A stretch of 19,898 nt of DNA from Pelagibacteraceae bacterium TMED65 (GTDB lineage: Bacteria > Pseudomonadota > Alphaproteobacteria > TMED127). This document shows positions 9,126 to 15,041 of this stretch, one piece after another. Position 1 is the first letter of the stretch, and each line of letters begins with the position of its first letter. The notes beneath the pieces are model-generated. The model did not search any database. It saw only the letters and a list, made by a program, of their open reading frames with translations, and was not told where the DNA came from. The translations under genes were made by a program, and so were the position numbers. The stretch spans positions 1 to 19,898 of the forward strand of contig NHDS01000007.1 of assembly GCA_002167215.1 (NCBI GenBank). Direction: 5' to 3'.

Positions 9126-9515
9126 TTATTCGCCTCTTATTGCACTCATTAATCCTCTTACTTTAGAATTAATAAAGTCTAGTGTTGTTTGGTATCTAAC
9201 TGCATTTTCCGCAAATTCCATTTGTTCTACTGCAAGTTCCACTGTATTACCATCAACAGATGGGTTTACAGATTGTCTATATTGTACTTTTCCTGGGAGA
9301 TTTTTTGAGACCAGTCCAATATGTTTAGAATCTGATGTCTTTAAGGGTCCCTCGTTTAATAATCTTGCTAATTCAACCTCAAATTCAACATCTCGTGCCT
9401 TGTATTGGGGAGTTGCTGCATTTGCAATGTTGGAAGCCAGTATTTCTTGCTTTCTATTTCTAACGCTTAAAGCGTTGCTCAATACATCTAATTGTTGTTT
9501 AATATTATCTACCAT
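9126..9515 (-). CDS. flgB: Flagellar proximal rod protein FlgB
   Basis: A 129-aa rod protein and first gene of the rod/hook operon. It shows the FlgB pattern: N-terminal helix ending QEILASNIANAATPQYKARD (about 23-42), a central segment with the operon-typical ELARLLNEG, and a C-terminal helix AENAVRYQTTLDFINSK. No Shine-Dalgarno is apparent before ATG 9515. A sigma-54-type promoter (9550-9565, minus strand) would give a leader of only about 25 bases. An ATG at 9532 is out of frame. Confidence 0.94.
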   Translation of the reverse strand: MVDNIKQQLDVLSNALSVRNRKQEILASNIANAATPQYKARDVEFEVELARLLNEGPLKTSDSKHIGLVSKNLPGKVQYRQSVNPSVDGNTVELAVEQMEFAENAVRYQTTLDFINSKVRGLMSAIRGE

Positions 9516-9537
9516 TTAATTATTTTTTTCATTATTT

Positions 9538-9553
9538 TGGTTTAGAATTTGCA
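9538..9553 (+). promoter_or_regulatory. Candidate sigma-54 promoter for the KE-rich protein gene
   Basis: TGGTT, 6 bases, then TTGCA gives GG-N10-GC spacing. The -12 element is perfect and the -24 element partial (TGG kept). The predicted start of transcription is near 9565, about 20 bases before ATG 9585. Its -12 half overlaps that of the minus-strand flgB promoter. Confidence 0.5.
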
Positions 9554-9565
9554 AATTGAATGCCA
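9550..9565 (-). promoter_or_regulatory. Sigma-54 promoter of the flgBCDEF operon
   Basis: Read on the minus strand: TGGCA, TTCAAT, TTGCA. This matches the RpoN -24/-12 consensus (TGGCAC-N5-TTGCW) at nearly every defined position, with correct GG-N10-GC spacing. Transcription would begin near 9539, just ahead of flgB. Confidence 0.8.
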
Positions 9566-9584
9566 AAAGAAAGGTAATCATATT

Positions 9585-10496
9585 ATGGATGAAAAAAACT
9601 CCTCTAATTCAGACCTAGATCCAGAGGTTATTAAGGTTCGAGATAAAATAATAAGTAAAATAGGTGATAAACCCCTTGAAGAAGTCAATTCAATAATCAA
9701 AAAATTATTAAACGAAAGTATGGATGATGTAACAAGGCTGGGAGCTCTTGCTGCTAGACTAAAGATCATAAGATCAAAAATTGAGTTATTATATGAAAAG
9801 AAAGTTGACATTAGGCCCAAAGAAACCAAAAAAGTAGTTAATAAAACCACAGAAGAGAAATCTGAAGCTAAAACAATAGAATCTGAAGAAAAGTGGGTTA
9901 GGGTAAAGATGCTTGAAGCTGCAGAAGTCAATGGCAAACAAATTGATAAAGGAGTAATTCTTGATGTAAAAGAGGGTGATAGTCAAAAATTAATAGATAC
10001 AAAAAAAGCCGAAATTGTTGATGAAGAATCTGAAGGTGCGGCTCCAATCGAGAAAAGTAAAGAAATAGATAAAAAAGTCAATGTTAGTCAGAATAAAGAA
10101 ACTGTAAAAAAGACTGAGCAGTTGTCAGAAAAAACCAATGAAGAAGCAAAACCTAAGGAAGAGGAAAATAAAGATCAAAGTGTAGAACAAAAAAAAGAGG
10201 TAAATGATGAAAAATCAAAAAATCTTCTGGAAAAACACGAGGACGCTGTATCAGATGATGACCAACATGAAGAAAATAAAAAAGAAAGTGAACCTCTTAA
10301 AGAAACAAATGAAGTTAGCAAAACATCAGACGATAGTGAAAATATAGACAAAGAAGGTCAAAAAGCCAATAATGGTCCTGAATCTTTAGATAATGAAGTG
10401 ATTGAAAAAAAAAAAAGTTCTGATGATTTAAAAGTAGAAGAAAAAGAAGCTGAAACAGCAGAACCTGAAAATAAAAGTTCAACAGAAGAAAAATAA
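9585..10496 (+). CDS. Unrecognised Lys/Glu-rich protein divergent from flgB
   Basis: I do not recognise this 303-aa protein. I chose ATG 9585 because AAAGG lies about 10 bases upstream. The alternative TTG at 9549 falls inside the predicted -12 promoter element and would lie upstream of the transcription start. Residues 1-72 are predicted helical (LEEVNSIIKKLLNESMDDVT, then LAARLKIIRSKIEL). Residues about 103-148 form a compact module, starting KWVRVKMLEAAEVNGKQIDK and ending KAEIVDEE, that looks like a small beta-rich domain with a Gly turn. Residues 149-303 are a disordered-looking Lys/Glu/Asp/Ser/Asn tail. There is no signal peptide, membrane helix or cysteine in this form. Position and promoter link it to flagellar expression; it lacks the FliK C-terminal signature. 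Confidence 0.75.
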   Translation: MDEKNSSNSDLDPEVIKVRDKIISKIGDKPLEEVNSIIKKLLNESMDDVTRLGALAARLKIIRSKIELLYEKKVDIRPKETKKVVNKTTEEKSEAKTIESEEKWVRVKMLEAAEVNGKQIDKGVILDVKEGDSQKLIDTKKAEIVDEESEGAAPIEKSKEIDKKVNVSQNKETVKKTEQLSEKTNEEAKPKEEENKDQSVEQKKEVNDEKSKNLLEKHEDAVSDDDQHEENKKESEPLKETNEVSKTSDDSENIDKEGQKANNGPESLDNEVIEKKKSSDDLKVEEKEAETAEPENKSSTEEK

Positions 10497-10527
10497 GACA
10501 AAGATGCAAATAATAACTAAATCCAAT

Positions 10528-10562
10528 AAAATCATTTTCAGAGGTAATCTGAAAATGATTTT
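10528..10562 (+). promoter_or_regulatory. Perfect 15-bp hairpin over the lipoprotein start codon
   Basis: Arms 10528-10542 and 10548-10562 are perfectly complementary with a 5-base loop (GGTAA). The right arm contains ATG 10555 and the left arm plus loop hold the GAGG ribosome site. No T tract follows, so it is not a typical intrinsic terminator. It could hide the start site of the downstream gene or limit read-through from 9585-10496. Confidence 0.55.
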
Positions 10563-10908
10563 CAAAATTATGAATAATATTTTTTTGCTTTCATTTTTAA
10601 TTTTCTTAAGTTCATGCGAGGACCTATTTTTGAGGTTTGAATATCAAACAATAGATTGTAAAAAAAATTCATTTAACCTGGATAAAATTTCTATTAGGGA
10701 TGATGCTGTGGGCTCATTCGCTGATGTTCAGTTTAAGGACGTATATTATAAAATAAAAATTTATAAAAATGATGAAAAGGTTATTTCTTTAAGAAATGGG
10801 GACTTGGATATCGAAATTGATATTTTAAAAAAAAGTGAAGAGGTTAGAGTAAGTTTTAAAAATACTATAAAGAAGCTAACTTGCGCAAAAAAAACATTCA
10901 AAATGTAA
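10555..10908 (+). CDS. Small putative lipoprotein of unknown function
   Basis: A 117-aa product using ATG 10555, which has GAGGT 9 bases upstream. Other in-frame starts are 10504 (longer, no signal logic) and 10570 (MNNIFLLSF, no ribosome site). The N-terminus is a short lipoprotein signal peptide ending in the lipobox LSSC, with C21 as the lipidation site. It predicts an envelope lipoprotein; E22-D23 follow the cysteine. The mature part is about 96 residues, rich in Lys, Asp, Ile and beta-prone, with two further cysteines (C35 and C110) that could form a disulfide. No family was recognised. It is 58 bases after the KE-rich gene and may share its promoter. It converges on the DUF2802-like gene with a 1-base gap. 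Confidence 0.7.
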   Translation: MIFKIMNNIFLLSFLIFLSSCEDLFLRFEYQTIDCKKNSFNLDKISIRDDAVGSFADVQFKDVYYKIKIYKNDEKVISLRNGDLDIEIDILKKSEEVRVSFKNTIKKLTCAKKTFKM

Positions 10909-10918
10909 GTTAAGTTTT
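10877..10918 (+). terminator. Possible terminator at a convergent gene junction
   Basis: TAACTTGC (10877-10884) can pair with GTAAGTTA (10905-10912), one G-T wobble included, around a 20-base loop that contains a small nested hairpin. AGTTTTT follows. It overlaps the ends of both the lipoprotein gene and the convergent gene, where no other space for termination exists. Confidence 0.3.
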
Positions 10919-11335
10919 TCCGTGATACTTTAGTATTGGCTCGATTTCTTCATTAGTCAGACCTGTTGCAGAAGAAATATCCTCTAGACTCCTTCCTTGA
11001 TTTGCCATTTGGATGGCAGTTGTAATATTTGTATCTTCTTTATTAGAATCTGCCAGTCGCGAAATCTCCAAATCAAGTTTCTCAAGAGTATATTTATAAT
11101 CCTGGAGGATCTTTTTCTGTTCTGATAGGTTTAATTCTTGAGACCGAAATTCTTCTATTAGATCTTTTATTGCTCTTTCTAGCATATTAATTTTAATTAG
11201 GTTTTTATTATTTTTTTGATAGTCATAAAAGAATGCAGACATAATTATAAACAACAAAAATATTGATAGTAGAACTATAACAGTAGACGTGTTAGCAGAG
11301 GGGTCTTTCCCAATAAAATCACTTAAAAAATTCAT
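10910..11335 (-). CDS. DUF2802/SwrB-like membrane-anchored coiled-coil protein
   Basis: A 141-aa protein with one N-terminal transmembrane helix (about 18-37) and a long cytoplasmic coiled coil (about 45-98). A short C-terminal helical motif follows: TTAIQMANQGRSLEDISSAT then GLTNEEIEPILKYHG (about 105-139), resembling a helix-turn-helix half. This layout and the C-terminal motif match DUF2802 proteins found beside flagellar/chemotaxis genes in polar flagellates. They also recall Bacillus SwrB, which promotes assembly of the flagellar export apparatus. The assignment rests on motif and architecture, without an alignment. It is the last gene of the flgP-to-flgN operon, which makes a flagellar role likely. 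Confidence 0.65.
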   Translation of the reverse strand: MNFLSDFIGKDPSANTSTVIVLLSIFLLFIIMSAFFYDYQKNNKNLIKINMLERAIKDLIEEFRSQELNLSEQKKILQDYKYTLEKLDLEISRLADSNKEDTNITTAIQMANQGRSLEDISSATGLTNEEIEPILKYHGKT

Positions 11336-11371
11336 ATATTGATATTATATAAATTTTAATAAAACACTACT

Positions 11372-11650
11372 TTATTTAATTTTTCTATTTTCGATATAGT
11401 TTTTAAATTCTGAAAAAATTTCAAAGTTCTTTTGATTTTTTTTATCTAAAGAATTAATTTTTTCCTTTATGGTACTAATTTTATCAATTATTTCTTGATT
11501 ATCTAATTTTGATTCTTTTGTTTGATCTTGGTTTTCTAGTGATGTGGATATTTTTTGTAATTCCTCTTGTATGTTGTTGAGTTCTTGAATATTTTTAGGG
11601 CTTGAAGCTTCTTTAAGAAGTTTTAAAATTAATTCTAACTTTTCTTCCAT
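11372..11650 (-). CDS. Short FlgN-like coiled-coil protein (putative export chaperone)
   Basis: A 92-aa, highly charged, almost entirely helical protein (MEEKLELILKLLKEA, then heptad-like LQKIS and IKEKINSLDKK stretches). FlgN chaperones for hook-associated proteins FlgK and FlgL are usually about 140 aa and follow flgM, which is exactly the position here (20 bases after flgM). The sequence is too short and too low in complexity to prove homology, so the call comes mainly from synteny. No Shine-Dalgarno is visible, which suggests coupling to flgM. An alternative is an unrelated coiled-coil accessory protein. Confidence 0.5.
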   Translation of the reverse strand: MEEKLELILKLLKEASSPKNIQELNNIQEELQKISTSLENQDQTKESKLDNQEIIDKISTIKEKINSLDKKNQKNFEIFSEFKNYIENRKIK

Positions 11651-11670
11651 TAAAAAATAAGTTGTTGGAT

Positions 11671-11982
11671 TTATTTCATCTCTTTATAAGCATCAAATAG
11701 GGCATCAGCTATCTTTGTTAAATCGAGCGGATATGTCCCATCTTTTATGGCTTCTTTAATCCTAGTAGTAGCTACTCTATCAATGGGTGGTTCCTTTGAC
11801 ATACTCTTAATCTTCTCCTTAGTAATGAACTGCGAAACCTTTCCATCGTAAGCATCGATCTTGGTTGGTTTAGTGTTATCGACCTTTTCAACCTTGACTT
11901 TAGGAATATCAACATTTTTGGCGTTATTTTTGTTATTTGATACGCTAGTGTTAATACTTTTATTTTTAATTTGGTCTATCAT
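11671..11982 (-). CDS. flgM: Anti-sigma-28 factor FlgM
   Basis: A 103-aa FlgM that binds FliA and holds back late flagellar genes until the hook is complete, when it is exported. The N-terminal two thirds are Asn/Lys-rich and disordered-looking, as in the family. The conserved FliA-binding C-terminus is clear: PPIDRVATTRIKEAIKDGTY followed by PLDLTKIADALFDAYKEM (residues 65-102). AAGGAT lies 6 bases before the ATG. It sits between flgA and the flgN-like gene, the usual flgA-flgM-flgN order. A weak sigma-28-like site (12002-12028) may add a separate promoter. Its partner FliA is encoded at 19107-19808. Confidence 0.88.
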   Translation of the reverse strand: MIDQIKNKSINTSVSNNKNNAKNVDIPKVKVEKVDNTKPTKIDAYDGKVSQFITKEKIKSMSKEPPIDRVATTRIKEAIKDGTYPLDLTKIADALFDAYKEMK

Positions 11983-12001
11983 TTTTTTATCCTTAATACA
12001 T

Positions 12002-12028
12002 ATTACGACAAGTTTTAACTATTGTTTA
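12002..12028 (-). promoter_or_regulatory. Weak candidate sigma-28 promoter for flgM
   Basis: On the minus strand TAAACAAT, 11 bases, GTCGTAAT resembles TAAAGTTT-N11-GCCGATAA in spacing and in about half the positions. It overlaps the end of flgA and lies just upstream of flgM, where other bacteria carry a FliA-dependent promoter. Confidence 0.3.
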
Positions 12029-12735
12029 GGGTTAATTATAACTTTTTTTCTATTTTTAGCGTAACCGGCTATTACTTTTCCACTCTTTAGGTTCTTTACT
12101 TTGACTTTTTCCATAAATTTTGCATCATTCAGAGCAATTCCTTCTTCTTTAATTGTAATGAATCCTTTATTGTTTACTAGAGTAACAATTGCATTTTTTT
12201 CAACAAGCCAATCTTCTTTAAGATTAATATGTTTCAAGGCAGTATTTTGCTTCATATTTTTCTTTAGTCTTTTTCCAATTATCTCGGATTTATCTGTGAT
12301 AAAGATATTTCTTGTATCATTTCTTTTGAAAATTTTTATTAGATCATCTTCAAATACTACTGCACCCTTACCTTTTGATTTTTTAAGAGCAAAGACTTCT
12401 TGTTTTGCTGCATTTTTTTTTGGTTTTTTTTCTTTTAAGTTAACCTTGTTTCGAACAATAAATTGCCAGGGATTTTCACCAAAGCAATTGACTTTAATAA
12501 GTTTTGAATTTCCTGAGATATCATTTATTAAAAGTTTGGATTTTTCACATCGAGGGTATTTCAAATCATTAAGAATTGTAATATTAGCAACCTTACCTCT
12601 ATTTTCTAACCATTCTTCAATAATATTGGTAAGCTCAACGCCGTTAATGGTTGATGCTTTAAGGTTATTAAAGATAATAAAGTTAACTATTAGTATAAAC
12701 TTTATAGTTAGTATGATTCTAGGTTTAGTTTCCAT
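12019..12735 (-). CDS. flgA: Flagellar P-ring assembly chaperone FlgA
   Basis: A 238-aa periplasmic protein that helps FlgI assemble the P ring. A Sec signal peptide covers about residues 7-28. The N-terminal domain has two cysteines (C63 and C84) that may pair. The C-terminal SAF-type domain shows the FlgA pattern IIGKRLKKNMKQNTALKHIN (about 151-170), VEKNAIVTLVNNKGFITIKE (about 178-197) and an end segment KVKNLKSGKVIAGYAKN. Length is normal. It overlaps the preceding LysM gene by 11 bases and is followed by flgM. FlgI itself is not in the window. Confidence 0.88.
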   Translation of the reverse strand: METKPRIILTIKFILIVNFIIFNNLKASTINGVELTNIIEEWLENRGKVANITILNDLKYPRCEKSKLLINDISGNSKLIKVNCFGENPWQFIVRNKVNLKEKKPKKNAAKQEVFALKKSKGKGAVVFEDDLIKIFKRNDTRNIFITDKSEIIGKRLKKNMKQNTALKHINLKEDWLVEKNAIVTLVNNKGFITIKEEGIALNDAKFMEKVKVKNLKSGKVIAGYAKNRKKVIINPKQ

Positions 12736-13150
12736 AAAAATAAATATGTCCAGTTCTGCCCGAATTTGTTGATGTTTTATTACTATCTACATTTTTTACT
12801 AAATTCATAATTTCATTGATGGACGGAATCTTTATTTTCTTTCCTGCAAATAAAAAATGGGGATTATTTCTAACAAAAGCGTGCTTGTTCATTTGTATCA
12901 ATGAAATCTCAACTATTTTCATATTCAAACCGCTATTTCCATAATATTTTTTTAGTATACCACTTAAGGATTCTCCATTCATAACTTTGTGAACAGCTGA
13001 GTGGTTTTGATTTTTTATAAAGATATTTTCTTTATTTAATTTTTGTCCTGAATTAATTGATTGGTTGTATTCTAAAACAACGAATGGTTCATTGGATTTA
13101 GAGCCTCCAAATATCAAGAAAGATATCAATAATAGTGCTAGTTTTATCAT
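12725..13150 (-). CDS. Exported FimV-like LysM-domain protein in the flagellar operon
   Basis: A 141-aa protein with an N-terminal signal peptide (about 1-18) and one LysM-type peptidoglycan-binding segment, HKVMNGESLSGILKKYYG, at about 54-71. It is followed by IQMNKHAFVRNNPHFLFAGK and IKIPS (about 86-110). The MNKHAF...LFAGKKIKIP ending is like the LysM region of FimV/HubP polar proteins rather than a generic LysM repeat. FimV/HubP are much larger and have a membrane helix and TPR region, all missing here. It lies between flgT and flgA with tight spacing (3 bases after flgT, 11-base overlap with flgA). A role in seating the flagellar rings in peptidoglycan is an inference from context. Confidence 0.65.
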   Translation of the reverse strand: MIKLALLLISFLIFGGSKSNEPFVVLEYNQSINSGQKLNKENIFIKNQNHSAVHKVMNGESLSGILKKYYGNSGLNMKIVEISLIQMNKHAFVRNNPHFLFAGKKIKIPSINEIMNLVKNVDSNKTSTNSGRTGHIYFYGN

Positions 13151-13153
13151 AAT

Positions 13154-14329
13154 TTAATTTAAAAATTTTATTTTTTTACCTTTTATATTCTCTCTTTTAT
13201 TTAATGGATTTAAAGGCTCTAAAACAGCAGAGTTTTCCTCGGAACTGCTTACAGTTAGAACTACCCATTCACTCATAATAACATCTCTAGAATTTGATAC
13301 AAAGCCAACAGTACCTTTTTTTAATCCTTGATTTAAACCAATTGGTACAATCAATTTATTATTAACCAATTCAATTTCTGCTTGAAGTGGTTGACATTTT
13401 AACTTATCAAGGACTCTAAATTGAATTTTAGATACGCTAGAGTCAACAAAATCTCTCAGTTTATCCTCCGAAACCCTTAAAAAAGCGTCAATAAAATCAT
13501 ATCCTGTTTTATTTCCAGCCCACAAAGAAAATTGATAATTCATTGAATCAAGCAAATTGAAGTTTGGTCCTTCATAAATATTAAGAATTATATCCACCAT
13601 AATTTCTTTTGAAATTCTATTTAACCTTCCTTTTGCATAATCGAGTTTAATTATAGGATGTACGGCAAACTCGCCGTTTCTCAGAGAATTTTTTTTACCC
13701 TCTACAAGGTTGTTGTAATCTAATGACATTGACTTTTTCAAAACTTTATTTGGATTGAAATATGTTTTTGAAGCATCTGTAAGATTTAAAAAATCTATAT
13801 TATTTAAATTATTTTTTATTTCAGAAGATATGGAATTTGGGAGTTTAGATGTCCACGGAGGAAGTCTGCTAGATATTGAAAAATGAGAGGATAAAAATGT
13901 CAGGTTTACAAAGTTTCTACTCGAGCAATTCAAAAAGTCATTTACACTTACAAGTATTGCCTTAATTTTGACGTTATAGTGGCTTTCATCAACATTTTCA
14001 TCGATGATTACAAAATCTTTAATTGTTGAAGATGGTCTAACCAATAAGGTTTCATTTAGATTTGTAGAAGAGTCAACACTTGAATAGCCATCAACTCTTG
14101 CACCACCTTGAATACTTGCAAGATATAAAGCATCTTCTAATGCTCTTTTTTTTGCCAAATCTAAATTTCCATCAATTATCACTGCTCTTCCATTGGAAAT
14201 TATTTCTTTATATCCAATTTCATTTGCAATTAAATATGTTGATACCAACAAGACACTCAAAAGAGTTGTGATGAAGTAAATTAACTGTTTTAAAAGTGCA
14301 TCAAAAGAATTGTATTCGATTTTTTTCAA
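13154..14329 (-). CDS. flgT: Flagellar H-ring protein FlgT
   Basis: A 391-aa envelope protein. In Vibrio, FlgT builds the H ring around the LP ring and helps anchor the motor. A hydrophobic signal/anchor spans about 18-35. The N-terminal FlgT domain (about 37-125) has SNGRAVIIDGNLDLAKKRAL, then EDALYLASIQGGARVDGYSS. A mid domain follows, and the C-terminal domain (about 325-391) has the repeated beta pattern LNQGLKKGTVGFVSNSRD and VVLTVSSSEENSAVLEPLNP. Length matches Vibrio FlgT (about 370-380 aa). The start is TTG 14329: AAAGG is 7 bases upstream and the in-frame codon just above is the flgP stop. It is co-transcribed with flgP. Confidence 0.82.
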   Translation of the reverse strand: MKKIEYNSFDALLKQLIYFITTLLSVLLVSTYLIANEIGYKEIISNGRAVIIDGNLDLAKKRALEDALYLASIQGGARVDGYSSVDSSTNLNETLLVRPSSTIKDFVIIDENVDESHYNVKIKAILVSVNDFLNCSSRNFVNLTFLSSHFSISSRLPPWTSKLPNSISSEIKNNLNNIDFLNLTDASKTYFNPNKVLKKSMSLDYNNLVEGKKNSLRNGEFAVHPIIKLDYAKGRLNRISKEIMVDIILNIYEGPNFNLLDSMNYQFSLWAGNKTGYDFIDAFLRVSEDKLRDFVDSSVSKIQFRVLDKLKCQPLQAEIELVNNKLIVPIGLNQGLKKGTVGFVSNSRDVIMSEWVVLTVSSSEENSAVLEPLNPLNKRENIKGKKIKFLN

Positions 14330-14336
14330 CTTAATA

Positions 14337-14341
14337 CCTTT
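14337..14341 (-). promoter_or_regulatory. Ribosome binding site deciding the flgT TTG start
   Basis: AAAGG on the minus strand, 7 bases before TTG 14329. The flgP stop TAG (14342-14344) is in the same frame and abuts it, so no longer start exists. Confidence 0.7.
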
Positions 14342-14851
14342 CTATATTGTTTGAGCTTGTCTAAAAAGATATGCAACCATATCTTGATCGATTTCTAATA
14401 CAGTCTCATAAGTGTCGCTTCCAGTAGGATTTATTCTTACTGTCCTTGCCCCTCTAATAACACCAGAAACAATACCACGGAAAGTGTCATTTTGAACCAT
14501 GAGATCAATTACAGTAGTGTTACTGTCAACTTTTAAACCATGAATTTGTTCTGCTAACTCTCTCATAGCTGCCATTCTGGCTGCTCTGATTGCCATAAGT
14601 CTTTTTTGTTCAACATTTTGTCCTGGTTGTGTTGACACCACTGCGTAACCTGTCGCTGTGAGAGTTGGAAAATTTATTGATGCTCCATCTAATAATTCAC
14701 GTGTTTTGTTTAATTGATTAGTTGGTTTTGAATAATCTTCAATATTATCTTGAGACGAACTGGAGAACTTTGAATCGTTAAAACCACTCATAAGATTTCC
14801 ATTACAAGACTGAAGAAAAATTGTTATTATTAGTAATAGATATTTATTCAT
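14342..14851 (-). CDS. flgP: Flagellar H-ring lipoprotein FlgP (LPP20 family)
   Basis: A 169-aa outer-membrane lipoprotein. The signal peptide ends in the lipobox LQSC, with C16 lipidated. A low-complexity linker (about 17-60) is followed by the LPP20-type domain: LTATGYAVVSTQPGQNVEQK (64-83), RLMAIRAARMAAMRELAEQI (84-103) and a C-terminal VIRGARTVRINPTGSDTYET stretch (131-150). In Vibrio and Campylobacter, FlgP forms outer-membrane-associated disks or rings around the motor. It heads a seven-gene operon with a sigma-54 site 36 bases upstream and an AGAGG ribosome site. The usual partner flgO is not seen next to it. Confidence 0.85.
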   Translation of the reverse strand: MNKYLLLIITIFLQSCNGNLMSGFNDSKFSSSSQDNIEDYSKPTNQLNKTRELLDGASINFPTLTATGYAVVSTQPGQNVEQKRLMAIRAARMAAMRELAEQIHGLKVDSNTTVIDLMVQNDTFRGIVSGVIRGARTVRINPTGSDTYETVLEIDQDMVAYLFRQAQTI

Positions 14852-14886
14852 AATTAAATCCTCTTAAATAAAATTTCCAAAACATT

Positions 14887-14902
14887 TGCATAATTTATGC
14901 CA
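14887..14902 (-). promoter_or_regulatory. Sigma-54 promoter of the flgP-flgT-flgA-flgM operon
   Basis: Minus strand TGGCA, TAAATT, ATGCA: a full -24 element and a -12 element with one deviation, with exact GG-N10-GC spacing. Predicted transcription begins near 14876, about 25 bases before the flgP ATG. Confidence 0.7.
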
Positions 14903-14940
14903 TTTCATATTCCCTGAGGATAAGAAGACTTCCTATTATA

Positions 14941-14956
14941 TGGCATATGTCTTGCA
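14941..14956 (+). promoter_or_regulatory. Sigma-54 promoter of the flhA-flhF-flhG-fliA operon
   Basis: TGGCA, TATGTC, TTGCA matches the -24/-12 consensus with exact spacing. Transcription would begin near 14967, leaving a leader of about 75 bases before flhA. The 38 bases between this site and the divergent flgP promoter could hold a shared activator site; I see only a short GAAG-A-CTTC inverted repeat there. Confidence 0.8.
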
Positions 14957-15041
14957 TCTATTCTTTTATGATTATAAAAATCAAAAAACAACAGAAAAAC
15001 AGGCTTTTGAGCAGTCAATATTTTGACGAAAGATATTTGAA

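Noticed and set aside
9115..9519. Plus-strand frame of 134 codons across flgB
   Set aside because: It mirrors flgB on the opposite strand; flgB has clear family motifs and a promoter.
9549..9584. TTG 9549 as start of the KE-rich protein (12 residues longer)
   Set aside because: It lies within the predicted -12 promoter element; ATG 9585 has an AAAGG site and a starting sequence rich in polar residues as expected.
9585..10496. FliK hook-length ruler identity for the KE-rich protein
   Set aside because: No FliK C-terminal signature; the C-terminus is a low-complexity charged tail.
12101..12772. Plus-strand frame of 223 codons across flgA
   Set aside because: Phe/Ser/Leu-rich translation of the complement of a Lys-rich gene; flgA is supported by motifs and synteny.
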